From Pyrenophora tritici-repentis (lineage: Eukaryota > Ascomycota > Dothideomycetes > Pleosporales > Pleosporaceae), in the NCBI RefSeq assembly GCF_003171515.1, contig NC_089392.1, positions 310,001-374,000 on the forward strand: a DNA stretch of 64,000 nt, written 5' to 3'. The translations under genes were made by a program, and so were the position numbers. Numbering within the stretch: the first letter of the stretch is position 1; every line of letters starts with the position of its first letter. Of the stretch, positions 9,365 through 21,449 are shown in pieces. Under the pieces are notes generated by a model, which saw only the letters and a program-made list of their open reading frames with translations, searched no databases and was not told the DNA's origin.

Positions 9365-10925
9365 TGTGGGGTTGGGATTGGTGTGGTGGGCTAATATAAC
9401 CGGTTTTTGGTAAGTCTGTTGGGGAATGTGTCTATTCTGGGGTGGTTCGATGGGTAGCTAGAGTAGATTCCACGAGTTTACAGTACGAGTGCTGTGGTGG
9501 TGAAAAGTGCGTGGTTGTACAAGTCGATACCTATGTGGTCAGGGCATAGCGGCATTTTAACTCGCATACAGATTGAAAAACAGTGGAGTATCTCGACTAC
9601 AACTAATGCTTGGAAATCTCTAGAAAAGCTTAGGTAAATCTATCGTAAGGTGTTAGGTGCATTACCCGATGCCAGGTACACTATCCGGTACCTGTCGACC
9701 ATGCCGTTTCTAAGCGAGGAACGCGGCTTGCCATGTGCTCTCTAGCCTTTCTTAGTCCATTTCAGTTACGAAATTGCTCGTGTAATTCACTTGTCGGGAA
9801 AGGTATGGATTTTATATGATGAGTGTGGAAGGTTTGCCGTGTCTACTCGCTGTACGTCATAGGTAAGTTGAGTACACCCCGAGGTCGGTTCGTGGGGTAC
9901 CGCATTCTGTCGCATGGATAATATGGGAAACGACTAGGAAAGAAAGTATAGCGAATAACTCCGTTCCGTTCCTGCTTATGCGCTTACTTGCGTAATGTTA
10001 GTGCAGGCTGCCGCGTAAAGCGAAAGGCTTATCGCAACCGCATTCGCAAGACTGCGGCTACGGGCGCAGTCTACATACGTATTCGTCAGCGTCGGGACAA
10101 CCACCATCAACATCTCGATCTGCTTTATCACTACCCTATTCGTAACCAGTCTTCCGGAGCTTATTCCCCTAGTCTACAAAATCACCACGCGTAGTTGAAA
10201 AGCAGCACACGCCGCCAACATTGGCTTACATCCCCCACGTGACCCCAGTACCACTCCCGAAAGACCGCAATCCTATATATACCTTTCTGCAACCACTTGG
10301 GAACGCAGATCTGGGGCCGTCCGTGGCTTGAGATTATCTAGCCTCACCGAAAACGTCACTTCGTCCTACCACCTCCTATGTAGGTACTCTATCCCTCGAC
10401 ACGAAAACAAGGCTCCGTCGTGGCGTTCAGCCGCTCATTGCTCCAGCCCGAAATTTCAACAAGGATACAGAGTAGACACCCAATGGCATAGACTCTACTT
10501 CAAAGAACATGTAAAATGCCATTGCGCCGCGATCAATTATCTACCCGTGTTCCTGGCGTTGAGGCTGAGCCTCGGTGTCCGACTGTCACACTGGTGGCGT
10601 CGTCGGGGCCAAAATGTTTTCGCTGCCTTTGGATAGGCGATGAACGATAAGGAGAAGGCGTCGGGAAAAACTTCGCCGTGTTCGATTGTTGGGGAGCTGA
10701 GTGCGTGGGAGGCGCGGAAACATGTGATACTGCTTGCGTACCTTTGTAGGTGTTGCGCAGTAAGACGCCCCCGTGGCTGTACTACATGGGTGAGCAGGAA
10801 GACATATATGAACCGCCCCTGAGTCGGCAAAAGCTAGGAGTTGTAGAGCATTCTTAGTAAATTCTTATCTAAGGGGAACTACTGTTTTTTTTGTTACGTC
10901 AATCGTTCAATCGATCTTTACAGCT
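9365..10925. other. gene-poor region, 1.56 kb
   Basis: Only short frames with no family resemblance are present. The left end is the promoter side of the SnoaL-like gene and the right end the promoter of the secreted protein at 10926. A T-run at about 10884-10892 precedes that gene. No repeat or RNA gene recognised. Confidence 0.4.
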
Positions 10926-11508
10926 ATGATGTTTTCTCATCTCCCCCTCGTCGTCTTCCTCATCGGCCTCATTTCCGTATCCGCCCTAGTCGTACCAGCA
11001 CCAGGCCCAGTTGATCAGTATTCTGAATACCCAACTCCAACTTCCAAGCCTTGGGTCCCCGGAACCTTCCCTGGTCTACCCACCGGATTCATGCCACCCC
11101 CAATCTACCATTCCACAGGAACAGTCCCACACTCAAGCGTTCATACCCATGTACACACGCACAAATCTTTCGACACTGGTATCCCTCGTACGCTACCACC
11201 CGTTCCCCATCTCTTACATTTCAACTAACTTCCCCTCAGACACTCCCCTCCCCTACCCGACAACCTACCCAGCAAACTCCCACCCAACCTTTCCAACAGG
11301 CTTCCCAATATTCCCCCCTTACCCCTACAAACACGTCTCCAAATCTACGTTCAGTACGGTAAAATCCACTGGATGGCGCCACTCGCACGTGCCTATGCCA
11401 ACGGGTTGTGCGGACGAGTCTACGCGTAGTACTGGTGGTTGGAAGGACAGCACTGCTGCTCGGCCGACTGGGACTGCGGCTGTGGGTTATGGCAGTGGTG
11501 GCTGGTAA
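10926..11508 (+). CDS. small secreted Pro/Thr/Ser-rich protein
   Basis: Two exons, 10926-11178 and 11240-11508, joined over a 61-nt intron (11179-11239) with donor GTATCC, a CTAAC branch point near 11225 and a CTCAG acceptor. The product is about 173 residues. Without the intron the first frame stops at 11228, while the second frame has no signal peptide, so the spliced model explains both. It begins with a clear signal peptide (MMFSHLPLVVFLIGLISVSALVV). The mature part is rich in Pro, Thr, His and Tyr, with PTGF/PTGC-type motifs and a Gly/Ser/Thr-rich tail ending YGSGGW. There is only one cysteine in the mature chain, so it is not a typical Cys-rich effector; a cell-wall-associated or secreted disordered protein is more likely. 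No family recognised. Confidence 0.7.
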
Positions 11509-11896
11509 GGGTTTGGAGCCATTTATTGGTTCTTGTCTGTAGGGTGGTGCGGGGTGCTGAGTTGTGGGACGTATCAGAGTTAAGGGAGCTGCGGAGGGAG
11601 ACAAAACGAAAATTAGGGTGATGGGATAGCCAAAACTTGATCAGTGATCCCTTCAATATAATCCCACCCGAAACCACAGGCTAAGCTTTTCACGATTGAT
11701 ATGCAAAATTGAGACGATGTTTCTTGGGTATCACTGGGTCAATTGCGACCTACATTCGTATCTACAAATACATTACTCGCCGATTGATCATCAGAGCGCT
11801 ACATGCGCGGAACGAAGCACCGGCTGCTTTTCCATATCCAGAGTTCCAAACGCCATGTTGCTGAAATACGACAAGTTCCGAAGTATTGGTGCCTGA
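11509..11896. other. 3' flanks of two convergent genes
   Basis: Lies between the stop of the secreted protein (+) and the stop of RSE1 (-). It likely holds both 3' UTRs. Nothing else seen. Confidence 0.4.
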
Positions 11897-14800
11897 CTAG
11901 AAAGCGAAAAGACTTCTCATGCCCCAGATCTGCTCGTCAATGCTGCTGGGGGTCCACTCGGAACCTGTCATCTGACCAGCAATGCTTTCCCTCTTATCAC
12001 TCGATAGCACCAAGTAGCGTTCGATGAGGTCACCATCAATGACGCTCTTGACAGGGGCGTAGTAGCTGCGGTAAGTGAGATGATCGCGACCAGAGAGTGG
12101 CTTGTCTTCTGACCGGAGGGTGAGTTCTAGCTGCTGGAAAAGCTTATGGGTTCGGCGAGAGGTGAAGGGAATGAGTGCTCCCAATGTACCCTGTAAGCCA
12201 GCCCAGAAGATGACCTTGTCTCCACCCGATATGAGGTTGGCCTTCTGTATGGAAACAGGGATATCGTTGGTGAAGTAGTGTGCAATCAGATCGAGTCGGT
12301 TTGGAGTTCCGCCTAGGTAGCTCTTGTCTACGAGAAGATCTGAACCATCTGGCGATTCATCTGAGGATTCAGAAATCTCTTTGGGACAGCGCACTAGCCA
12401 AATGTTACCAAACTTGTCACCGCCGATGGTGGTGTCGTAGTCCAGCATCTCAGACGCGCTTGTATGCCGAGCGACACTATCGTCGACAAAGGGAATGAGA
12501 CGGTTTGGGTGAACCTGGTCCTTGTGCACAAAATACGTGACAGATTGCGCCTGATCAGAAACAACAAGTCGACTGCCCTGGGTTTTGATATCGACAATGC
12601 GCGTGGGAACAGAGTTTGGTGCTTGAGCCTTTCGAAGCAATGACTTCATACCGCAGTCATAGAGACACAGATGCCGACCCACACCAGCAATAAGCTTACC
12701 CTTGAAGGCAAGAAGCGCTAGTGGTGGTTCGCTGACTGCTGTCTCATTGAAGAGCTCAATCTCGCGTCCATCTGGGCTGATCTTGTACACCTGTATCGAT
12801 GCACTAGAGAACTTGAAAGGTTGAAAGCTCAGGTCCTTGGCAAGTCCGACTGCCAGGAATGCCTCATTACCACGGCTCTCAAAGAAGACCAGCGCAGCAC
12901 TGACGAGTGACTGGTTGCCATTGATCTCCACTGTGTGAACGACAGCCTTCTCGGTCACAGGGTCGACTACCTGGATACAAGATGCCCAACTGCCTTCAGC
13001 CCTAGGGTAGCCAAAGTCGATCGCAGGAAATTCCTCGCTTTCGGTGCTTCCGTCGGCCGCGTCGCCGTTGGTCTCAACAAGTTCCATACCGCCGTTGGTA
13101 TCATTCTCTTGCTCAACGTTGCTGTCCTCCTTTGTGTTGCCTTGCGCAATCAGCTGCTGGCGTCTGTCTGCACTAATAGTGTTGTTGTCGCTCTGGATGA
13201 CGTAGAAGACACCCTGTTCGTGGTAGCCTACCATCTTCCTTGGCGTGTACTTGAGCGATATGTTTTCATAAGTCGTATTGTCCGTGAGGTCATTGAAGGT
13301 GAAGATTCTTTGCTAGTCAGTGTCTGATTCTCAAAGTCTTTTGTGATAAATGCAAGTAGGTAGCTGCTTTCAGTAGGAACAATTGGAAAATTTTGTTGCC
13401 CTCATATGGTTTCGGGGTACAAGTCTTCATCATTACAGCAAGGAAAAGAGATAAGAAGAAGGGATGCTTACCGTAACTCATTAGTGCTCACACAAATGAT
13501 CCCCTTGAATTGGGAACCATCAAAGTTCCACGCAGACTTGAAGGGAATGTAGTTCAGCGGTGTCAGCTGTAGGACTCCTGTGCGAGGGTGGGTGTAGCCT
13601 AGCCATGGCCTGGAAGTCATTGCTAGGATACCAGGCGAGCCTGCAACGTCGTTCACCTTTGCAAACTTGATAGGCTCGGGTCCTAGGAAACGTCTTCGAG
13701 TGTCGCCAATATCACCGGTCATCTCGTCTAGTACTGAGCGAATGTACACACCACTTCGCAGACCGATGTGAAGGAATTGGCTTTCGCCGCGCGGCGACCT
13801 ATCCTTCATGAAATTGATGGTGAGGTCGCTGGGCGGTGATGTAAGAGCCTGAACAGAGATACTCCGGAGAATGTTACCGTCCATATCAGGACTGAGATTG
13901 AATATCCTGACAGTCTGGTCACTGCATCCGACTGCCAAGAAGAAAGCTCGTACACTGCCTTCAGGAACATCGGGCATTGCCAGACAGTTGATTGTGCTAT
14001 CCAGAGAAATTTCTTCCTCGGCCATGGCAAGCGAACCATCGGAGTCACATTCAAAATACAGAATTTGACCAGAACTGAGAGCAATTGCGACTTGACGGTT
14101 ATTCGTAGCACAGGCAACGATGGTTCGGTGCGCTGGAGGGTGCCAGTCCATGAGATTGGCATGCGTTGCGTCAGCATCATCGTTAGGAAATTGAATTCCC
14201 TGAATGTGACGAATGCCCTTGGGATGGATCTGGATGATACAATCTTCGCCGAATTGTTGCACACCAAGCGTGTTCGTGTCTGGGAGAAAGCCGGTATTAG
14301 AGGCTTCCTCCACATCATCGCCAATCTTCAACACGAGTGTTCGACTATGAAGACAGAGCACAATTAAGGTGTCTGCCTCGTCCCCACTCGTAAGCTTCGT
14401 AGTCCACACATCGGAAGCATTCTGTGGCAGAGGCGACTCGATGAGATCCAGAACTTCCAGAGCATTTCTGGTGGTACGGAAGGAGCTCCGACCGCTGGTG
14501 CCGTTGATGGTGTACACCTGTGGCGCGTCCTCTAATGCGGGGTTGGCAACTTCCATACCCATGATTGGGTTGAGACTGGGCATCGACTCGACTGGTGTGA
14601 AATTGACCAAGGCTCGAGGCTTGAAGAATGGAGGCGCAAAAGAGGTATCCGGGTCCACGGGGAACTGGTCACTCTCAAAGACCGGATCGTCCGTCTCGTC
14701 ACCCAGAGATTCAAGCTCGTACAAGATGCGGTCCCCCGACTCGCAGGCGGCATAGACGAAACCTGCTCTGAGAATGCAGATACTTGTGACAATAGGTATG

Positions 14801-15940
14801 GTATCAAAGTACTTGATCTTGATCTTCTCAACTGTACCACTAGGGGCATCGACGGTAAGCTTGAAGACATCGCCGTCCTCTGTCTGCAAGAGGTAGAAGA
14901 AGTCACCACCCTTGAGAGAGTATAGGGTACCAGCGATGATCATACGCTTTCGATTTGGGTCCTCGGTGGCTCCCTCACGTCGTGGAATCGCCAATCGGTG
15001 GACATTGGACTTGTTGTTGAAGATGCGACGGTATGTTATGCTGTCTTCTCCACAACACAATACACCACTCGGTGCGTTGGGGCCTCCTGGAACGCGGAAG
15101 AGGGTATTGGCTGTGCGATCAACTGGCTCTGACCATTTCCGTACAATGTGATTGAGACCAAGGTCCAGCTCGTAGTATACCAGCTCCTTCTTGATCTCGT
15201 CGTACGCCTCGCCAGTGGGGTCGGTTTCCGAACTCGAGTAATCGACTTCCAGTGTAGCAAACATTGGGTTGTCATAGCCAACATCAAGTCCGATGAGACA
15301 GTAAACGAGTGTCTGGGGCTTGTGTGCTTCAAGCGGTGAGGAGATGGCAATGTCCGTCTGGCCACTTCGAGTAAGGATGTAGACGAGCTTGTTCTTCTCC
15401 GTCGAAGCAATCATGATAGCGCGCCCTTTCGGGTCAGCTGCCAGATACTCGCCCGGGACGACACGACGTATTCCAGACTTGCCGAACGTCTCAAAATGGA
15501 CCGTCTTGAAGGTTTTCTCATCTGGAAGGTACTCGTACGTGACCAGTCTTCCGGAGTCTGTGGTTATGACAATGTGGTCTACAGAGTCAGCAAAGGTGCT
15601 TGGTATGATTAACAGTCCAGTCCACGCAGGCTCAGCCAAGTGCGACCTCGAAGGTGTCGTGTGCTTTGAAAATCACTATACTGCTTGTAGCGGGGAGGGC
15701 TGGGATGGACTCACCCTTGGTACCGCCGGCAATCCTGAACTTGGCGATGCCGCGAATAATGCCAAATACATCCTGAGAATAGAGCTCTTGGAAGCCTTTC
15801 TGCCTCCGCGAGACCTCTAGTATAGCCAACCGCGACCCACTCGCTGTGAGGATCTGCTGCTTGCCGGTTCCCAGAAAATCACCCGAGATGGCATCCTGAG
15901 TCGCCGTGGGCTGTTTCACCGTCAAGGCGTAGAGGGACAT
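11897..15940 (-). CDS. RSE1: Pre-mRNA-splicing factor RSE1 (SF3b subunit 3, SF3b130)
   Basis: Three exons on the minus strand: 15940-15715, 15578-13472 and 13307-11897. The introns are 15714-15579 (136 nt) and 13471-13308 (164 nt). The product is 1247 residues, close to the usual ~1200. The start at 15940 gives MSLYALTVKQPT, matching the family N-terminus; an in-frame ATG at 15958 would add six residues. Hallmarks of the SF3b130/DDB1 beta-propeller family are visible: FGIIRGIAKFRIAGGTK then HIVITTDSGRLVTYEY across intron 1, FGKSGIRRVVPGEYLAADP, ISSPLEAHK, YYELDLGLNHIVRKW, then GRDHLTYRSYYAPVKSVIDG near the C-terminal end. It is a core subunit of U2 snRNP SF3b in branch-point recognition, nuclear and essential in yeast. 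It shares a 470-bp divergent promoter region with SDA1. Confidence 0.96.
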
Positions 15941-16410
15941 GGTTGAGAAGCTCGTCATGACGGGCGACAGTGGGCACTGGCCCAGATGCTATCGTCGCGT
16001 CGAATATGCGATTGCGCACAGAGTCCCTGTACTAAATGTAAAGAAACAATCAGCAGAATGTGCTGTTGTAAGACTTGACGCGCGCTGGTTTGCGACACCA
16101 GCAAGATGTTGCTAGCATAGCAGTCGAGAATCCTGAAATCTTTATGACCAAAGGTCATAGCTCCTCGGCGAAGCGTCGGTCCGGTTCAGCCAGGGGAGGG
16201 GGCGGCCCCACTAAAATTTCACCTCAAGATCTTTGCGACAAAGATCTCGACGAGGGTAATAGACGAGAACACAGCTACCGAGGAAAACCGCCGTTTCCCA
16301 CAGAGACGCAGAAGAAAAACATAGTAGACGCATTTTGACCTAGTGGTTACTTTCATCGTCTCAAAAATTGCAACCTTTCCGGGACCAGTGTTACTTACCC
16401 CAACTCAAAG
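15941..16410. promoter_or_regulatory. divergent promoter region shared by RSE1 and SDA1
   Basis: The 470 bp separate the start codons of two essential housekeeping genes read in opposite directions. No TATA box is obvious, as is usual for such genes. An open frame on + (16075-16338) has no family resemblance and is probably chance. Confidence 0.5.
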
Positions 16411-18834
16411 ATGAAGCGCAAAGTGGGCGCTTTGGAGAAGCTTGAGTCGGACCATGCCGCGCTCAGGTTCAAGCTGAAGAGGGACCCCCAATCTTACCGA
16501 GATGACTTTGAGCAACAATATCAACAGTATCGCACGCTGCTTGACTTGTTTCTTGCCGACCCAAGCACTACTGATGGAGGACTTGTTGCGCTAAAAGAGT
16601 AATATCGGCCTGCGCATCTTGTACATGGAACATGACTGACTTGATACACCTTTAGTCTCATAGAATTTGTATCGCATACCTCGAACCTCTATCCCGATCT
16701 TACAGCGCAATTCCCTCAAGATCTCATAAACATATTGCTTCAACACCATGAAGTGCTCGAGTTTGATCTAAGAGACAAGGTTGTTAGCAGCATATGTCTG
16801 CTCAAGAACAAGGGCGTCATAGACTCCGTCACGCTCCTCAATACCCTATTTCCCGTCTTGATCACCACGCCTAGCAAGTCTCTGAGGAAACTCTGCTTCG
16901 AGAAGATCATCAGCGATGTACGGTCATCCAACTCAAAGACGATCAACCACAAAGTGAACAAGGCACTTCAGACAACCTTGTTTAACTTGCTGGAAGCAGA
17001 CAGCGCTGCACCGCGGGGATTCTTGGCAGTCAAGATCACACGAGAGCTATGGAAGCGACAGATTTGGACCGACGCGCGCACCGTTGAGGTGATGCGATTA
17101 GCAGCGTTGAGCGATAACGAGAAGACCATAGTGGGTGGTGTAAGGTTCTTCCTTGGTGGTGATCAGGAGAGAGAAGCAGCCGCAGAGGAGAGCAGCGACG
17201 ACGACAATGACATCGACATGGCAAAACTGAGGCATCAGGCGGGCATTAACAAGAAGAGCAAAAAGAAGGCCCGAGATCTGAAGCACGCCGCTGTCAGTCT
17301 AAAGAAGAAGGAGAAGAAGAAGCATGCACCGCATCCACTCAATTTCTCAGCCCTTCACCTTTTGCACGATCCTCAAGGTTTCGCCGAGACGCTCTTCTCG
17401 AAACATGTCCAGAACTCCAAGAACAAGCTTGCGCTAGAATCCAAGCTTCTGGTTCTCCAGCTTGTAACCCGACTTGTTGGTTTGCATCAGCTTACAGTTC
17501 TCCCATTATACTCTTACTTCTTGAAGCATCTTACTCCTCGTGTAAGCACCTTTCATCTTCTCCATTTCTAGTCCCTACTAACGTTATGATAGCAAAACTC
17601 AGTTACAAGCTACCTAGCTTGCCTAGCGCAAGCAACGCATACCTATGTGCCCCCAGATGTTCTCGAGCCTTTGGTGCAAAAGATTGCAAACGAGTTTGTT
17701 TCCGAAGCATCAGCCTCTGAGGTTGCAGCAGCAGGATTGAACGCCATCCGTGAGATTTGCGCAAGGCAGCCCCTAGCGATGACGGATACCTTGTTGCAAG
17801 ATTTGGTCATGGTACGTGAGACTCTGCCCTGTCCGAACTGATATACTGACGTTTTGTAGTACCGCAAATCCAAAGACAAGGGCACTATGATGGCTGCCAA
17901 GGGTCTGCTATCGCTTTACCGTGAAGTCGGTGCGGATCTTCTCAAGAAGCGCGACCGTGGCAAGGACGCTTCAATGGGAATACGCGCCGGTACTATCAAG
18001 GAGAAGCGCTACGGCGAGGAGGCCATTGGCGAAATCGAAGGCATTGAGCTTCTCGAGAAATGGAAGGAGGAGGAACGACGCAAGAAGCTCGAAGCAGCCG
18101 GTCTAGATCCCGATGCAGACAACGGCGATGTCGTGCTCGAGGATGACGACGAAGAAGACTGGAAGAAGTGGGACGTAGAAAGCGACGGCGACAGCGACGA
18201 CTCCGGCGGCTGGATCAACGTGGAAAGCGACGGCGAAGACATTCAAATCAGCGACTCAGAAGATGAGAAAGAAAAGGACAGCCGCCCATCCAAAAAAGCC
18301 AAACTCGACACCACCAAAACACCCACACCAGGCCCGGCAGCATCAACAATCTCTGAAAAGGAGGCCGAAGCCAACAAATCAATCTCCAAACTCCTCACGA
18401 CCACCATCCTCACCCCCGCCGACCTAAAACAACTTCAAGCCCTCCGCGCCTCCTCCACCCTCTCCTCCTCCCTCCCCTCCCACAAACGCGCCCAAATCCT
18501 CGCTGCCCGCCACGCCGACGAAGCCATCACCGCCGAAACAATCGAACTCGCCGCCTCCATCGGCAAGAAGAACACCAAAGAAGAGAAGATTGCAATGGCT
18601 AAAGCGGACCGCGACACCAACCACCAGTCCACGACTGCCAAGCGCAAGGAGAAGAAGGAGGCTGAGGGAAAGAGTACGACGAATAAGGAGAAGGCGCGCA
18701 AGAAGAACTTTTTGATGACGCTGGGTAAGGCGAAGAGTAAGAATAAGAGGAGTTTGGGTGACGTTAAGAAGACGCTGCTTGGGCATGTGGAAAGGAAGAA
18801 GAGGGGCGGGAAGAGGGGTAATAAGGGGAATTAG
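16411..18834 (+). CDS. SDA1: SDA1 family protein, 60S ribosome biogenesis and export
   Basis: Four exons: 16411-16598, 16656-17541, 17593-17811 and 17860-18834. The introns are 57, 51 and 48 nt. The product is 755 residues, near yeast Sda1 (767). The N-terminal part carries the NUC130/3NT-type helical repeats (LLDLFLADPS.., then LIEFVSHTSNLYPDL). A Lys-rich insert follows (KKSKKKARDL), then HPLNFSALHLLHDPQGFAE. Family-typical segments follow: TYVPPDVLEPLVQKIANEFV, EVAAAGLNAIREICARQPLA and GTMMAAKGLLSLYREV. The C-terminal half has long acidic blocks and ends in a basic tail (RKKNFLMTLGKAKSKNKRSL..ERKKRGGKRGNKGN). It acts in the nucleolus and nucleus on pre-60S particles. Intron choices are fixed by frame and by these conserved joins. 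Confidence 0.95.
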
Positions 18835-19179
18835 CGGGTTTTGGTACGCGTGGGTTTCTATGGTTTCTTTCGGTTGAATGGGTGAATGTCTTATGGTGTG
18901 GTAGGCAAGTAGAAGAGAAAAGACGGTACAAGATACCCGGACCAAAATCTTTTGAGACTTGATAGATGGATACATCACAACAGTATGGCACTTGTTGTGG
19001 CCTAAAAAAATCATCTTTTCTTCACGCTAATCGCTACATGATATCGTGCTTCTTTACTTCCATTACTACACTCTCTATGCCTGTTCGCCCCCCTCCCCTC
19101 CCTTCCTATGACACAGAAACACCCTCCCTTCTACCTACTCTGCACTGCTATCCCGCTTCTCTCATCCCGCTGTAATTGA
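18835..19179. other. 3' flanks of convergent genes
   Basis: Between the stop of SDA1 (+) and the stop of the hypothetical gene on the minus strand. A pyrimidine-rich stretch at about 19087-19140 is the only visible feature. Confidence 0.4.
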
Positions 19180-20919
19180 TCAACGAGAATTTGCTGAGGG
19201 AGAAGATGCAGAGGATAAGCCACTCGATATAGAGTCTCCGTCACCGTTTTCCTCTTCCCCTTTGTGTGGAACACACTTCCTCAAACGCAATAACAGCTTC
19301 TTGCGTGGTGCACCCTTAGCCACTGAAGAAGGCGTAGTAGCATCCCTGCCCGGGCTCCTCAATGACGAGATCTTGCTCCTTTTCGCAGTACCTTTGCGTT
19401 TCGGTGTCGTAGGTGCGGTATTGTTAGGACTCGTCGAGCCAGATCCAGAACGCGAGGTATGCTTTGCGCCTTCCGATTTGGCGAAAACATTATCGGCACG
19501 TCGACTGTACTGTGTAGGACGCGCAACCGGCGGTGTGGGCGCAGCGGCGAAAACGTCAGCGACACCATGGCCAGTGCCATCTTGCCACATATCTGCGCCA
19601 GCGGAGAAGACGCGGCGTAGCGCTGTGTCTTCCTTGTTCGCGACCCTCGTTTCCAGTGTTGTGGTTTTTCTTTTGCGGTTGTCTGGAGTGAATGCGCTGG
19701 CGTCGGTGTTGTTCTTTCTGCGCTTGGGCGAGTGTTGGGACTCTGCTTTTAGCCATTCGGTTATATGCTGGTGTTGTAGTGAGGCTAATATTGAGATATC
19801 TTCTCTTAGTCCTCCTTGGTTGGATGAACTTGGATAGGTTTGGAGGAGGGATGTTATGAGTGAGGTGTTTTCGGCGAGATGGTGGATGTTGATACCGCGG
19901 TGTACGGTTTGGTGGATTGACCTGTGAGCGCTGATTTGAGGTGTAGATGGGGGTATGATACTGTATTGTAGAAGTGGCTTGCTATGCTGATCATTGATCA
20001 TCCTCTGCTCACCTTCTTGGTCACTAATTCTGACAGATCCGACATCAGATAACATCCTCTTGTGCTTCGACGCTCCCGAAAACTCTCGAACATATTGCGC
20101 TGCCTTATCGCGGAGCATATTCTCGCTCTGGAGAGGAGTCGCAGGATAACAAATCATCGGAGTTGGATACACATAAGGCTGAGTATATGGGGATTGGTAC
20201 TTTGACTGATCATGCTGTTGCGTAAGGATATGCGCGGGTCGAAGATGCTGTGACTCGGAAGACGCGTTGGGGGTATGATGAGCCCGCGCCGCATTGGGAC
20301 GGAAGTCTGGAGCTGCCGATATCTTCGCATGCATCATTCGATAGATATCATGATTTTTGTGGCCAGTAAATGTGCTCCCGTGGGCAGGCATCGCCGTTAT
20401 ATCAAGCCTTGCAACGCCATAGTTGTACAAATCTTTGTACCCTTTGCCCATGAACTGATGGGGCTCTGGAATCTTCTTACCGCCATGGCGATGTTTTCGT
20501 TTCGGTGCTCGTACTATGGGACGGGGCGGGGATAAGGTCTCTTCGACGATGATGGGATTGTGACAGCTACCACTCATATTCACTAATGGCTTCGGAGCAA
20601 GCTTGGGCGGAGAGTATGAGATAGCTTTCTCAGAAAGACCGGGTGGTTCGCTTGGGATTAGGGACTTGCTCGATGGGATCTCTTCCGGAACATTGCCGGT
20701 GGAAGGAGATGTCAAGCTGAGGACATGCTCACTAATGTTGCCAGAGGGCTCCTTACCGGGAGTACTGGAAGTCTTCGGCGTCATCGGCATCTCATTCGCC
20801 TTACGGTTACTAGGAACGTAAACATGGATAGTATCGCTCGAAGGCCTGGTCAAGTCTGGGGGCTTGGTGGCAGCATGTGTCGACTGTGCAGTTGCAGTAC
20901 TTCGCCGAGTGGAGACCAT
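19180..20919 (-). CDS. hypothetical Ser/Pro-rich basic protein
   Basis: Single-exon frame with the first ATG at 20919 (MVSTRRSTATAQ), giving 579 residues; the frame is open further upstream but only to a non-ATG codon. The chain is largely disordered, rich in Ser, Pro, Thr, Lys and Arg. A more ordered block lies around residues 150-210 (KYKDLYN-like HQFMGKGYKDLYNYGVARLD, then HDIYRMMHAKIS) and another around LRDKAAQYVREFSGASKHKR and DISILASLQHQHITEWLKAE. Basic clusters such as KRKHRHGGKK, SPKRRKNN and TPKRKGTAKRSK look like nuclear localisation signals, so a nuclear role is inferred. I do not recognise a named family. No intron signals are needed. Confidence 0.7.
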   Translation of the reverse strand: MVSTRRSTATAQSTHAATKPPDLTRPSSDTIHVYVPSNRKANEMPMTPKTSSTPGKEPSGNISEHVLSLTSPSTGNVPEEIPSSKSLIPSEPPGLSEKAISYSPPKLAPKPLVNMSGSCHNPIIVEETLSPPRPIVRAPKRKHRHGGKKIPEPHQFMGKGYKDLYNYGVARLDITAMPAHGSTFTGHKNHDIYRMMHAKISAAPDFRPNAARAHHTPNASSESQHLRPAHILTQQHDQSKYQSPYTQPYVYPTPMICYPATPLQSENMLRDKAAQYVREFSGASKHKRMLSDVGSVRISDQEGEQRMINDQHSKPLLQYSIIPPSTPQISAHRSIHQTVHRGINIHHLAENTSLITSLLQTYPSSSNQGGLREDISILASLQHQHITEWLKAESQHSPKRRKNNTDASAFTPDNRKRKTTTLETRVANKEDTALRRVFSAGADMWQDGTGHGVADVFAAAPTPPVARPTQYSRRADNVFAKSEGAKHTSRSGSGSTSPNNTAPTTPKRKGTAKRSKISSLRSPGRDATTPSSVAKGAPRKKLLLRLRKCVPHKGEEENGDGDSISSGLSSASSPSANSR

Positions 20920-21449
20920 CCTTGCTCTGTCTTGGTTCGTCAGTCTCTCACCGCTCACCGGTGATACAAGCCATCTCAAATAATGTCCGCAGTGTAAGCT
21001 TACCGGTCCCTGTATGATGCCGCTGGTCGTTTGAGTGACGGTGAGAATCAGATGGTCGTTTCAACACGTCGTCTTTTTGATTTCAGCGGTGAGATGAAAC
21101 CCGATAATAGTTTCTCGAGGAGCTAGAGAAGAGAGCAGATATGCTGAGTCGTAAACAAGATTGAGATGTTGCCTATGTGTATCTAGAAGGTGCCGTATGT
21201 GTGGGAAGGGGCACCCATTCTGCAAAGGGAAGGCGCAACGTACTCGCCGGCCATCAACGCCGAAGAACATCGAAAATCTGCGTAGAAGCTTTCTCTCATC
21301 CGCGTAAGGCTTTGGAATGAGATAATGACAATGAATGGGATAAGACATAAGCATTTTCAAGAAAGAGAGAGTGAGAAATATAAAAACCCCTGCAGCGCAG
21401 GGCTCCGGCCCTCCTCACCTTTGACAGAGCAGCGACACTGTCTTTCCGA
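20920..21449. other. intergenic region upstream of the Ser/Pro-rich gene
   Basis: It holds the promoter side of the gene starting at 20919 and the 3' flank of the APH-type gene ending at 21450. No further coding signal or repeat seen. Confidence 0.4.

Noticed and set aside
16075..16338. 87-codon frame in the RSE1/SDA1 promoter
   Set aside because: Starts upstream of SDA1 without a matching protein family; probably chance frame in 5' UTR.
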